64,000 nt of DNA from the NCBI RefSeq assembly GCF_013386165.1, contig NZ_JACAOS010000016.1, positions 646,056-710,055 on the forward strand. Reading direction: 5' to 3'. Every line of letters starts with the position of its first letter. The stretch's first letter is position 1. The position numbers were made by a program, and so were the translations under genes. The notes under the pieces are model-generated. The model was given only the letters and a program-made list of their open reading frames with translations, searched no databases and was not told where the DNA came from. Source of the stretch: Pseudomonas gingeri. Lineage in GTDB: Bacteria > Pseudomonadota > Gammaproteobacteria > Pseudomonadales > Pseudomonadaceae. Shown here in pieces: positions 36,409 to 44,956 of the stretch.

Positions 36409-37086
36409 TCAGTCGTTGTAGTCTTCCCAGCCGCCCATCTGCTTCCAGCGGTTGACGATGCCGCAGAACAGGTCGGCGGTTTTCTCGGTGTCGTAGCGGG
36501 CCGAGTGGGCTTCGCGTCCGTCAAAGTCGATACCGGCAGCCTGGCAGGCCTTGGCCAGCACGGTCTGGCCGTAGGCGAGGCCGGCGAGACTGGCGGTGTC
36601 GAAGCTGGAGAACGGATGAAACGGGTTGCGCTTCATGTCCAGCCGCGCCACGGCGGCATTGAGGAAGCCCAGGTCGAAGCTGCTGTTGTGGCCGACCAGG
36701 ATCGCGCGTTTGCAGCCATTGGCCTTCAGGGCCTTGCGCACGCCGCGGAAAATGTCGGTCAGCGCGGTTTCTTCGCTGACGGCCATGCGCAGCGGGTGAT
36801 CGAGCTTGATCCCGGTGAACTCCAGGGCCGCGGCTTCGATATTGGCGCCTTCGAACGGCTCGACGCGGAAGAAGTAGGTGTGTTCCGGGAACACAAAGCC
36901 TTTTTCGTCCATGCCGATGGTGGTGGCGGCGATTTCCAGCAGGGCGTCGGTGGCGGCGTTGAAACCACCGGTTTCGACATCGATGACAACCGGCAGGTAG
37001 CCACGAAAGCGCGCGGCCATCGGGTGCCGGGAGCCGGTACCGCCGCCATTGCCTTCTTGTTCGTCGTCGAAATGCTCTTCACTCAC
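36409..37086 (-). CDS. rnt: Ribonuclease T
   Basis: 225 residues. DEDD exonuclease motifs: VIDVETGGFN (Exo I), ILVGHNSSFDLGFLN (Exo II) and HSARYDTEKTADLF (Exo III with catalytic His). Trims tRNA and 5S/23S rRNA 3' ends. ATG overlaps the pyrC stop by four bases, so pyrC-rnt form one unit. Confidence 0.95.
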   Translation of the reverse strand: MSEEHFDDEQEGNGGGTGSRHPMAARFRGYLPVVIDVETGGFNAATDALLEIAATTIGMDEKGFVFPEHTYFFRVEPFEGANIEAAALEFTGIKLDHPLRMAVSEETALTDIFRGVRKALKANGCKRAILVGHNSSFDLGFLNAAVARLDMKRNPFHPFSSFDTASLAGLAYGQTVLAKACQAAGIDFDGREAHSARYDTEKTADLFCGIVNRWKQMGGWEDYND

Positions 37087-38129
37087 AGGGTTTTCTCCAG
37101 CAGGCGCCAGCGCAGTTTTTCACCGGCGCGCAGCGGGATGACTGACAGCTCGCCGAATGGCAGGCTGGTCGGGGCGGTCCATTCTTCACGGACCAGGGTG
37201 ATCTGTTCGGTGTTCGCCGGCAGGCCGTAGAAACGCGGGCCATGCAGGCTGGCGAAACCTTCGAGTTTGTCCAGCGCGTTGCGCTGTTCGAAGGCTTCGG
37301 CATACAACTCGATAGCGGCATAGGCGGTGTAGCAGCCGGCGCAACCGCAGGCCGCTTCCTTGGCGTGCTGGGCGTGGGGCGCCGAGTCGGTGCCGAGGAA
37401 AAACTTCGGATTGCCGCTGGTCGCCGCCGTCAGCAGGGCTTCCTGGTGCGTGCCGCGCTTGAGGATCGGCAGGCAATAGAAGTGCGGACGGATACCGCCC
37501 ACCAGCATGTGGTTGCGGTTATACAGCAGGTGATGGGCGGTGATGGTCGCGCCAACATTGGCCGAGGCCTCGCTGACGAACTGCACCGCATCGGCCGTGG
37601 TGATGTGTTCGAACACCACCTTCAGGCTTGGGAAACGTTCGACGACACGGCGCATATGCTCGTCGATGAAGAGTTTCTCGCGGTCGAACACATCGACGTC
37701 GCCACGGGTGACTTCACCGTGGATCAACAGCGGCATGCCGACTTCGGCCATGACTTCCAGGACCGGGAAAATCGTGTCGACGCTGGTCACGCCGGAGTCC
37801 GAGTTGGTGGTCGCGCCGGCCGGATAGAGCTTGGCGGCGTGCACGAAACCGCTGGCCTTGGCCGCGCGGATGTCCTCGGGCTGGGTCCGGTCGGTGAGGT
37901 AGAGCACCATCAACGGTTCGAAGTGGCTACCGGCCGGACGCGCAGCGAGAATGCGCTGGCGATAGGCGTCGGCTTCCACGGCGTTGCGCACCGGTGGCAG
38001 CAGATTCGGCATGATGATGGCGCGACCGAAGGTGCGCGCAACATCCGCTACAGTGTGGGGTAACGCAGCACCATCGCGAAGATGAATATGCCAGTCGTCG
38101 GGACGCAGCAGGGTCAGGCGGTCGGACAT
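37083..38129 (-). CDS. pyrC: Dihydroorotase
   Basis: 348 residues from ATG at 38129. Zinc-binding DWHIHLRDG, carboxylated Lys in AAKLYPAGATTNSD, and later metal ligands in LLIHGEV, FEHITTADAV and FFLGTDSAPH. Class II (E. coli PyrC-like) dihydroorotase of pyrimidine synthesis. An in-frame extension upstream is not conserved. Confidence 0.96.
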   Translation of the reverse strand: MSDRLTLLRPDDWHIHLRDGAALPHTVADVARTFGRAIIMPNLLPPVRNAVEADAYRQRILAARPAGSHFEPLMVLYLTDRTQPEDIRAAKASGFVHAAKLYPAGATTNSDSGVTSVDTIFPVLEVMAEVGMPLLIHGEVTRGDVDVFDREKLFIDEHMRRVVERFPSLKVVFEHITTADAVQFVSEASANVGATITAHHLLYNRNHMLVGGIRPHFYCLPILKRGTHQEALLTAATSGNPKFFLGTDSAPHAQHAKEAACGCAGCYTAYAAIELYAEAFEQRNALDKLEGFASLHGPRFYGLPANTEQITLVREEWTAPTSLPFGELSVIPLRAGEKLRWRLLEKTL

Positions 38130-38287
38130 TGGGGATTCCAGGCGGGTCGAACTGAAGGGAATGCTACCGGAAAAGACGGCCTCAGGCACTCGCTATCAAG
38201 TTTTGCCACGGTCAACCGATACCACAGAGGTAGGGTGTGGAATCAGCATGCCTGTCTTGACGATGTAGACATTCAGTGGAGCCTCCC

Positions 38288-39223
38288 GTGCGCCAGCGTT
38301 ATTTAGCCTTGCTCAGTATGTTCGCCAGCCTGCCCGCCATGGCCATGACTTTCCAGACCCGTCTGGAGAGCATCGAGTGGAAGGTGGAAGGGGACAAGTT
38401 CGAGTGCCGGCTGAGCCAGCCGATCACCGACTTTGGTTCTGGTGAGTTCGTGCGTCGGGCCGGCGAGCAGGTGACCTTTCGCCTGAAATCCTACAACCAT
38501 GTACTCGGTGGCGGTTCGGCGACGCTGCTGGCGGCCGCAGCGCCCTGGCAGCCGGGGCGTGGCGACATCAACCTCGGCTCGGTGCAGATCGGCAACGGCG
38601 ATGTGCTGTTCAACAGCTCCCAGGGTCAGGCCGGACGCTTGGTCAGCGGCTTGCTGGAAGGTCGCAGCCCGCTGCTGCGCCACTACTCGCGAGACGGTGG
38701 CGTGTCGGAAGTCCGCCTGCTGCCGGTGAAGTTCAGCAAGGCCTACAGCGACTACCAGGCCTGCACCGCGAAACTGCTGCCGAAGAATTTCGAGCAAGTG
38801 AAACAGGCGCAGATCGGCTTCCCGGGTACTGGCGTCGATCTCGATGCCGAGGGCAAGGCCGAGCTGCAGGTAATGCTCGACTTCATCAAGGCCGATCCGA
38901 CCGTCAACCATATCGAACTCGACGGGCACTCCGACAACGCCGGCAATCGCCTGGCCAACCGCGACCTGTCGCGCCGTCGGGCCCTGGCGGTGATGGAATT
39001 CTTCAAGGCCAACGGCATCCCCGAATCGGAAATCGTCATGCGTTTCCACGGTGAACGTTATCCGCTGGTGCCGAACAACAGTGCGGCCAACCGAGCGAAG
39101 AATCGTCGGGTCAATATCCATCTGGAGCGTGTCCCGGTCGCCGAGAAGGCCGCGCCCGCGCCGGTTCCTGCTCCTGCTCCTGCGCCTACCGCCAGTGCGG
39201 GGAGCGCCGCGAAGACCTCCTGA
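38288..39223 (+). CDS. motY: MotY-type flagellar OmpA-domain protein
   Basis: 311 residues from GTG at 38288 (GGAG upstream). Signal peptide to MFASLPAMA; MotY N-terminal domain (about 20-150, FQTRLESIEWKVEGDKFECRLSQ); OmpA-type peptidoglycan-binding domain (about 165-285) with VNHIELDGHSDNAGNRLANRDLS and RRVNIHL. Ends in a Pro/Ala-rich tail (APVPAPAPAPT). MotY forms the T-ring that anchors stators to the flagellar motor. Divergent from pyrC, as PA3526. Confidence 0.88.
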   Translation: MRQRYLALLSMFASLPAMAMTFQTRLESIEWKVEGDKFECRLSQPITDFGSGEFVRRAGEQVTFRLKSYNHVLGGGSATLLAAAAPWQPGRGDINLGSVQIGNGDVLFNSSQGQAGRLVSGLLEGRSPLLRHYSRDGGVSEVRLLPVKFSKAYSDYQACTAKLLPKNFEQVKQAQIGFPGTGVDLDAEGKAELQVMLDFIKADPTVNHIELDGHSDNAGNRLANRDLSRRRALAVMEFFKANGIPESEIVMRFHGERYPLVPNNSAANRAKNRRVNIHLERVPVAEKAAPAPVPAPAPAPTASAGSAAKTS

Positions 39224-39352
39224 AGCGGCTGTTTTCGTCGCCGCCTCGACATTATCTGTCGCTTTGCCGTCCTAAGCTGTCGCGCCTCTGTAAATCCACC
39301 GGTTTGAGCGGTAGAATCGGCACCTTTCCGTAAAACCCCGTGGAGTGATGGC

Positions 39353-40570
39353 ATGGCCGACGTAAACAAGGTCGTTCTGGCGTATTCCGGCGGCCTGGAC
39401 ACTTCGGTGATCCTCAAGTGGCTGCAGGATACTTATAACTGTGAAGTGGTGACGTTCACCGCTGACCTGGGTCAGGGCGAAGAGGTCGAACCTGCACGTG
39501 CCAAGGCGCAAGCCATGGGCGTGAAAGAGATCTATATCGATGACCTGCGCGAAGAGTTCGTGCGCGATTTCGTGTTCCCGATGTTCCGCGCCAATACCGT
39601 CTACGAAGGCGAGTACCTGCTGGGTACTTCCATCGCTCGTCCGCTGATCGCCAAGCGCCTGATCGAAATCGCCAACGAAACCGGCGCCGACGCCATTTCC
39701 CACGGCGCCACCGGCAAAGGTAACGACCAGGTTCGTTTCGAACTGGGTGCCTATGCCCTCAAGCCAGGCGTCAAAGTGATTGCCCCTTGGCGTGAATGGG
39801 ACCTGCTGTCCCGTGAAAAGCTGATGGACTACGCTGAAAAGCACAACATTCCAATCGAACGCCACGGCAAGAAGAAGTCCCCGTACTCGATGGACGCCAA
39901 CCTGCTGCACATCTCCTATGAAGGCGGCGTGCTGGAAGACACCTGGACCGAGCACGAAGAAGACATGTGGCGTTGGACCGTCTCCCCGGAGAACGCGCCT
40001 GACAAGCCGCAATACCTGGAGCTGACCTACCGCAACGGCGATATCGTCGCGCTGGACGGTGTCGAAATGACCCCGGCCACCGTGCTGGCGACCCTGAACC
40101 GTATTGGTGGCGAACACGGTATCGGCCGTCTGGACATCGTCGAGAACCGTTACGTGGGCATGAAGTCCCGCGGCTGCTACGAAACCCCAGGCGGCACCAT
40201 CATGCTGCGCGCGCACCGGGCCATCGAGTCGATCACCCTGGACCGCGAAGTGGCTCACCTGAAAGACGAGCTGATGCCCAAGTACGCCAGCCTGATCTAC
40301 ACCGGCTACTGGTGGAGCCCTGAGCGTCTGATGTTGCAGCAGATGATCGATGCTTCCCAGGCTCACGTGAACGGTGTGGTTCGCCTGAAGCTGTACAAGG
40401 GCAACGTGATCGTCACCGGTCGCAAGTCCGACGAGTCGCTGTTCGATGCCAACATTGCCACCTTCGAAGAAGACGGCGGTGCTTACAACCAGGCCGACGC
40501 GGCCGGCTTTATCAAGCTCAATGCACTGCGCATGCGCATTGCTGCGAACAAAGGCCGCCGCTTGTTCTGA
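39353..40570 (+). CDS. argG: Argininosuccinate synthase
   Basis: 405 residues. PP-loop AYSGGLDTSVI at residue 10; citrulline/aspartate segments LGTSIARPLIAKR, SHGATGKGNDQVRFE and GDIVALDG. Joins citrulline and aspartate in arginine synthesis; works after ArgF, encoded 8 kb away. A strong terminator follows. Confidence 0.97.
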   Translation: MADVNKVVLAYSGGLDTSVILKWLQDTYNCEVVTFTADLGQGEEVEPARAKAQAMGVKEIYIDDLREEFVRDFVFPMFRANTVYEGEYLLGTSIARPLIAKRLIEIANETGADAISHGATGKGNDQVRFELGAYALKPGVKVIAPWREWDLLSREKLMDYAEKHNIPIERHGKKKSPYSMDANLLHISYEGGVLEDTWTEHEEDMWRWTVSPENAPDKPQYLELTYRNGDIVALDGVEMTPATVLATLNRIGGEHGIGRLDIVENRYVGMKSRGCYETPGGTIMLRAHRAIESITLDREVAHLKDELMPKYASLIYTGYWWSPERLMLQQMIDASQAHVNGVVRLKLYKGNVIVTGRKSDESLFDANIATFEEDGGAYNQADAAGFIKLNALRMRIAANKGRRLF

Positions 40571-40589
40571 TCGGCTGTTGTTCTGAAAA

Positions 40590-40619
40590 GCCCTGGCCTG
40601 TTGGCCGGGGCTTTTTTTT
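40590..40619 (+). terminator. Terminator of argG
   Basis: GCCCTGGCC pairs with GGCCGGGGC (one mismatch/wobble) around TGTT and is followed by eight T. Confidence 0.9.
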
Positions 40620-40634
40620 GCCGCCGGGACGGCG

Positions 40635-41177
40635 TTATTCGTCCCGGTTATCGGTGCGGTGATTGAGTTCGAAGCGGTAGTTTTTACCGAGTTCGCAGAC
40701 CTGGCGCACGGTCAGGTCGAGCTTTTGCGCAATTTCGATGGCGGTATAACCAAGCGCGCAATAGTGCATGGCATGTCCGGCAATGGCGTCTTGCGCGAAT
40801 TCCGCGGTTGCCGAGTGCGACGTCCGGTATTTTCGCGTGAGGTGCAGCGAGCGGCTTTGGGTGATCTTCAGACCATTTTCCCGCGCCATGCGCTTGATCT
40901 CGTTCTTGTTCATCTTGAGCGAGTACTGCAGTGCGCAGATGCCCGCGCCTTTGGTAATCAACTCGCGCAGCAGTTCGGTCTTGCGTGTTCTTTCCTGTTC
41001 CTCTTCCTCCGGCAGCGGGGAGTGATCGCCAGTCTCCGCCGGGGCTTGCTCGCAGACTGGGCCTTGCACCCGATCAATGGTGCCGCCGCGTCTGAGGAAG
41101 TCATCAATGGCCAGATCCAGGTCAAGATCCAGGGGTTTGTTTGGGCTGAGATACTTTTTGCATGTGTGGTCGTTCAT
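40635..41177 (-). CDS. Uncharacterised regulator-like protein with C-terminal helix-turn-helix
   Basis: 180 residues from ATG at 41177. The N-terminal part is acidic and repetitive (LDLDLDLAIDDFLRRGG) with a Glu-rich linker (about 70-80). The middle has a helical stretch LLRELITKGAGICALQYSLKMNKNEIKRMARENGLK that looks like a helix-turn-helix. A second such segment is YTAIEIAQKLDLTVRQVCELGKNY near the C-terminus. Two HTH-like units suggest DNA binding, but no family is recognised. It shares its terminator side with argG and is divergent from a gene-poor region. Confidence 0.65.
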   Translation of the reverse strand: MNDHTCKKYLSPNKPLDLDLDLAIDDFLRRGGTIDRVQGPVCEQAPAETGDHSPLPEEEEQERTRKTELLRELITKGAGICALQYSLKMNKNEIKRMARENGLKITQSRSLHLTRKYRTSHSATAEFAQDAIAGHAMHYCALGYTAIEIAQKLDLTVRQVCELGKNYRFELNHRTDNRDE

Positions 41178-41434
41178 TATATATGGCCTGCTCGTCCGAG
41201 TCGTGGGATAGACCTTTGCTAATGTCATTCGATGTTAGGAGTTGAATAAACGATTGGGTGGTGTTCGAAGGTCTTGCAGTGAGTCAGCAAATATCGAGTT
41301 TGCAGCCCGCCAGGAAAGGATCAAGTCAGAAGGGTTTACTTTTGGGCTGTGTTTGTCGCATTGAAGGTAAGCGTTCTTGGCGGGGCGTAGTCCGTTTCCT
41401 GTTCTTTTTATCGGGCATGGATGGGGCGTTATAA

Positions 41435-41563
41435 ATGTGCGGCGATGCTGCGATTGATATTGACGGTCAGTGTGTCTGGAAGTTGAGCGACTCAAGGCGG
41501 AATGTGTATTTTTCGGTGGCTGATGCGTGCAAGTTGTCCGGTATTTCCGGCGGCCCGGCATGA
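41435..41563 (+). CDS. Possible 42-residue small protein
   Basis: The frame starts MCGDAAIDIDG and ends KLSGISGGPA with two internal Cys. Composition is protein-like (balanced acidic, aromatic and hydrophobic residues), but no good ribosome site precedes it and codons are AT-rich for this genome. Its stop lies 8 bases before the next small frame. Confidence 0.2.
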   Translation: MCGDAAIDIDGQCVWKLSDSRRNVYFSVADACKLSGISGGPA

Positions 41564-41571
41564 GGATAAAC

Positions 41572-41649
41572 ATGTTTTTTATAATGCGGTCTTTACTTAT
41601 GTGTATGGCGGGCGGCTTCATGGCTGTTTTTTTCGAACGCTTCCCGTGA
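41572..41649 (+). CDS. Possible 25-residue membrane peptide
   Basis: MFFIMRSLLMCMAGGFMAVF plus FERFP, preceded by GAGGAT with a 4-base gap to the ATG. Hydrophobic throughout, resembling single-helix small membrane peptides or type I toxin-like peptides. No homolog recognised. Confidence 0.25.
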   Translation: MFFIMRSLLMCMAGGFMAVFFERFP

Positions 41650-42058
41650 AGCCATCGGCCGTGAGCTGCGACGGTTGGGCGCAGGCGGCCAGGGGGAGGA
41701 TTGCCGGGAAGGGGGCTCATTATTTCTTGTTGCAGAAATCCATTAGACAGGCCATCACCTGGCGTTCTAATGTTTGAACCCGGCAAAGCGAAATACCACG
41801 CTGTCGTTCTGCTGGAGGCCCGCATGAAACTCCCCGGGAACGGGGTGTTTATCATGGGTTGTATGGCCTTCGGGCGGTCGATTGTCCTTTAAAGAGTTGC
41901 ACTTTTTATAAGGGTGCTTTTTTTGTAGGGCAAATCTCTGTTGTTTGTAAGGAATGTCTTTGGCTGGTACTGCCCGGTGGAGGCGCTATGCCCAGGAGGG
42001 TATGACTAGGCTATTGTGCTGACTCTGAAAATTCGAACAGCGAAAATTGGACTTGCCC

Positions 42059-42685
42059 ATGAATAAAGTGCTGATCGTGGATGATCATCCCGTCATTCGT
42101 CTTGCTGTACGTATGCTGATGGAGCGTCATGGCTACGAAGTCATTGCGGAGACGGATAACGGTGTAGATGCTTTACAGTTGGCGCGGGAACATGCGCCGG
42201 ACATTGTTATACTCGATATCGGGATCCCCAAGCTGGACGGGCTGGAAGTCATTGCCCGTTTAACGTCTATGGGACTTTCTTTCAAAGTTCTGGTGTTGAC
42301 CTCGCAGGCCCCCGGGCATTTCTCCATGCGCTGCATGCAGGCGGGTGCTGCCGGTTATGTGTGCAAGCAGCAGGACCTGACTGAAATGCTCAGTGCCATC
42401 AAGGCGGTGTTGTCCGGCTACAGCTATTTCCCCAACCAGGCGTTGCACACGGTGCGCTCCAGCTTGGGGAATGCCAGCGAGGCCGATATGGTCAATCGAC
42501 TCTCTGGCCGGGAAATGATGGTGTTGCAGCAATTGGCGAGAGGGAAGAGCAACAAGGAAATTGCCGACGGCATGTTTTTGAGCAACAAGACCGTCAGTAC
42601 CTACAAGACGCGTTTGCTGCTCAAGCTCAATGCTCGCTCGCTGGTTGACCTGATCGAGCTGGCGCAGCGCAACGGCCTGGTCTGA
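42059..42685 (+). CDS. NarL/FixJ-type response regulator
   Basis: 208 residues from ATG at 42059. Receiver domain with D8/D9 in IVDDHP and acceptor Asp near 54 in IVILDIGIPKLDG; Lys in YVCKQQD. A LuxR-type HTH follows (about 145-205): LSGREMMVLQQLARGKSNKEIADGMFLSNKTVSTYKTRLLLKL. General similarity to EvgA/RocA1-type regulators. No kinase nearby, so it is an orphan here. Confidence 0.88.
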   Translation: MNKVLIVDDHPVIRLAVRMLMERHGYEVIAETDNGVDALQLAREHAPDIVILDIGIPKLDGLEVIARLTSMGLSFKVLVLTSQAPGHFSMRCMQAGAAGYVCKQQDLTEMLSAIKAVLSGYSYFPNQALHTVRSSLGNASEADMVNRLSGREMMVLQQLARGKSNKEIADGMFLSNKTVSTYKTRLLLKLNARSLVDLIELAQRNGLV

Positions 42686-42836
42686 TCACTGCGTTTGGCA
42701 GCAGGCGCCTGGCAACGGACGGAAGGGGGAGGCAGCAGGGAGGACGAGGATAACCCCTGGTATTCAGCCGGCAGGAGAGGCCCGCCGGTGTTGCATCGAT
42801 GATGCTTCGCGTGACAACGACACCTCTACAAACCGA

Positions 42837-42860
42837 AAAGCCTCCGCAAAGGAGGCTTTT
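42837..42860. terminator. Bidirectional terminator
   Basis: GCCTCC and GGAGGC pair around GCAAA, with A-run and T-run flanks. Separates the response regulator from the PA3496-family gene. Confidence 0.8.
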
Positions 42861-42877
42861 GAGTGGGCGCGTGTTAA

Positions 42878-43057
42878 TTACAGGTCAAAATCATAATCCG
42901 CCAATTGCTTTTGCAGGCGACGCTCTTCCAGCAGGTTATCGATGGTACGGCGCTTGCTGAGGTTGGTTTTTGCGACCTCCACTACGGGTTCGCTGTCCTC
43001 TGTGTCGGCAGCGATGAAGTCGTCTTCTACGTCCAATTGCTCTTTGTCGGTGCTCAT
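42878..43057 (-). CDS. PA3496-family small protein (putative envelope integrity protein)
   Basis: 59 residues from ATG at 43057 (GGAG 9 bases upstream). Acidic N-terminal half, then SKRRTIDNLLEERRLQKQL, then an acidic DYDFDL end. Pattern and position next to nth match the PA3496 family; function is not established. Confidence 0.7.
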   Translation of the reverse strand: MSTDKEQLDVEDDFIAADTEDSEPVVEVAKTNLSKRRTIDNLLEERRLQKQLADYDFDL

Positions 43058-43164
43058 AAACATAACTCCGGGCTAAGACTGCCGTTGGCGCCCCTTATAT
43101 CGATAAATGCCGGCCCGGTAAAAAAGATTTTTTCAATCGCCTTATCAATAAAAGCAATAGCGGC

Positions 43165-43803
43165 TCAATCGTCCGAGGTCTTGTCCTTGTAATCGCACAG
43201 ATCTTCGATCCGGCAGCTGCCACAGCGGGGTTTGCGCGCCTGGCAAACGTAGCGTCCGTGGAGGATCAGCCAGTGGTGGGCGTCGAGCAGGTAAGGCTTG
43301 GGCACGAACTTCATCAATTGCTTCTCGACCGCCACCACATCCTTGCCTGGCGCCAGGCCGGTGCGGTTGCTGACCCGGAAAATATGCGTGTCGACGGCCA
43401 TGGTCAGTTGTCGAAACGCGGTGTTCAGCACCACATTGGCGGTCTTGCGGCCGACACCGGGCAGGGCTTCCAGGGCTTCGCGGGTTTGCGGCACCTCGCC
43501 GCCGTGGTTTTCCACCAGCAGGCGGCAGGTTTCGATCACATTCTTGGCCTTGCTGTTGAACAGGCCGATGGTCTTGATATACGCCGACAACCCTTCGACC
43601 CCCAGGGCGTGGATGGCTTGCGGGGTATTGGCCACGGGATAGAGTTTGGCGGTCGCCTTGTTCACGCTGACGTCGGTGGCCTGGGCGGAGAGAATCACCG
43701 CGATCAACAGCTCAAAGGGCGTCGAATAGGCCAGCTCGGTCTTGGGGTCCGGATTGTCTTCGTGGAATCTGCGAAAGATCTCCAGGCGTTTGGCGGCATT
43801 CAT
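43165..43803 (-). CDS. nth: Endonuclease III
   Basis: 212 residues from ATG at 43803. Helix-hairpin-helix with catalytic Lys in LPGVGRKTANVVL, catalytic Asp in VDTHIFRVSNR, and a 4Fe-4S loop C-x6-C-x2-C-x5-C near the C-terminus. Base-excision repair glycosylase/AP lyase. About 100 bases downstream of rnfB, where rnfCDGE would normally intervene. Confidence 0.95.
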   Translation of the reverse strand: MNAAKRLEIFRRFHEDNPDPKTELAYSTPFELLIAVILSAQATDVSVNKATAKLYPVANTPQAIHALGVEGLSAYIKTIGLFNSKAKNVIETCRLLVENHGGEVPQTREALEALPGVGRKTANVVLNTAFRQLTMAVDTHIFRVSNRTGLAPGKDVVAVEKQLMKFVPKPYLLDAHHWLILHGRYVCQARKPRCGSCRIEDLCDYKDKTSDD

Positions 43804-43904
43804 GGGGCGGTGGATTCCTTTGAAATTGAGGTTGAGCCCGGTTTGGCTGACCGGCGCTGGCTCCAGGCCTGTCTGGTGGCCCGCTTGTGCGTTCGTCCGG
43901 CGTT

Positions 43905-44747
43905 TCAAGGGGCCGCAGGGGGCGTATCCAGACTGCGCAGGGTCTGTTCCGCCGCTTCGTATTGCTGTTGCAGCAGTACCAGTTGCGCCGCCTGTTCGGC
44001 GATCGGCGGATGGCCGAAGGCTTTCAGCGATTTATTCAACTGCGCCCGGCTCATGGCCAGGTCGATCTTGGCTTTTTTCAGCGCCGCGTCGGCGGCTGCG
44101 GCTTTCTGCGCCTTGACCCGCGCGATGGCGTCCTGCATCGGGTTGCTCGCGACAGGCTCGAGCTCGGGCTTGGGCTGCGCGGCACGTTGCGTGCGGGCCA
44201 GGCGTTCGGCCTGCCTGCGCTGTTCTTCGGCGTGCAGTCGGGCATTACGGTTTTCGAAGCGCCGGCGTGCATGATTGCGTTTCTCCGTGCGTGCCCGTCG
44301 CTCTTCGGCACTGCTGGCCAGGCCGCCAACGACGGGCACTATCTGGGCGATGGGCAGCGGGTGCATCTCGATGCAATCCACCGGGCACGGCGCGACGCAC
44401 AGGTCACAACCGGTGCACTCGTCGACGATCACGCTGTGCATCCACTTGGCCGCACCGACAATCGCATCCACCGGGCAGGCCTGGATGCACTTGGTGCAGC
44501 CGATGCACTCGGCTTCGCGGATAAACGCGACTTGGGCGGGTGCGCTGCCGCGTTCGGGGTCCAGCAGCAAAACTGGCACGTGCAGCAGTTCGGCCAGGGC
44601 GGCAATGGTTTCGCCACCACCCGGCGGGCACTTGTTGATCGCTTCGCCCTGGGCGATGCCTTCGGCGTAGGGTTTGCAACCCGGGTGCCCGCATTTGCCG
44701 CATTGGGTTTGCGGCAGCAGGGCATCGATACGTTGAATCAGGCTCAT
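43905..44747 (-). CDS. rnfB: RnfB/RsxB-type iron-sulfur protein, orphaned from its complex
   Basis: 280 residues from ATG at 44747. It starts with MSLIQRIDALLPQ and the 4Fe-4S domain C-x2-C-x4-C...C (QCGKCGHPGC, NKCPPGG), then two ferredoxin clusters (CIGCTKCIQACP and CTGCDLCVAPCP). The usual N-terminal membrane helix of RnfB is missing: the protein begins directly at the Fe-S domain. The C-terminal third is a long Arg/Ala/Glu-rich coiled coil. No rnfC, D, G or E is present before nth, so it cannot act in a standard Rnf complex from this locus. A soluble redox role is possible. Confidence 0.85.
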   Translation of the reverse strand: MSLIQRIDALLPQTQCGKCGHPGCKPYAEGIAQGEAINKCPPGGGETIAALAELLHVPVLLLDPERGSAPAQVAFIREAECIGCTKCIQACPVDAIVGAAKWMHSVIVDECTGCDLCVAPCPVDCIEMHPLPIAQIVPVVGGLASSAEERRARTEKRNHARRRFENRNARLHAEEQRRQAERLARTQRAAQPKPELEPVASNPMQDAIARVKAQKAAAADAALKKAKIDLAMSRAQLNKSLKAFGHPPIAEQAAQLVLLQQQYEAAEQTLRSLDTPPAAP

Positions 44748-44923
44748 GGTTTGACCAATGCAGTGAAGCCGAGGAAGGCCACGCCCATCAGGCTGGCCCC
44801 GATCAGCTCGATCGGCAGGCCGCGAAAGCGACGCTCTGCGAGTGTTCGTATGCGCCATAGCGAATGACGCTGATTATCCGGCAAGGAGGGACTGCGTACC
44901 CGTTTTGCAACATCGCGGGCCAT
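44744..44923 (-). pseudogene. rnfA remnant (C-terminal tail only)
   Basis: A 59-residue frame ends FRGLPIELIGASLMGVAF then LGFTALVKP, which aligns closely with the end of RsxA/RnfA (FRG..I.LI.A.LM..AF.GF..LVK). The remaining N-terminal about 30 residues do not resemble RnfA, and the five upstream helices are gone. Its TGA overlaps the rnfB ATG (ATGA), the native rnfA-rnfB junction. It lies just after metG, as if a deletion joined the metG flank to the rnfA tail. Confidence 0.75.
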
Positions 44924-44956
44924 GATTACCCATGGCCCGCGAGCAGGGGCGGGGGC

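Larger units (their letters stand above)
41178..42058. other. Gene-poor 880-base interval, lower GC than surroundings
   Basis: No confident gene. Base composition is visibly richer in A and T than flanking genes. It holds two small plus-strand frames (listed separately), the palindrome CCCCGGGAACGGGG near 41831, and a weak hairpin GCAC..GGTGC followed by seven T at about 41899-41929 that could end a small transcript. Promoters for the flanking regulators must also lie here. A non-coding RNA or decayed gene is possible. Confidence 0.5.

Noticed and set aside
41235..41855. 206-codon minus-strand frame in the gene-poor interval
   Set aside because: Composition (Arg, Ser, Thr, His, Pro rich) is not protein-like, no ribosome site and no domain seen.
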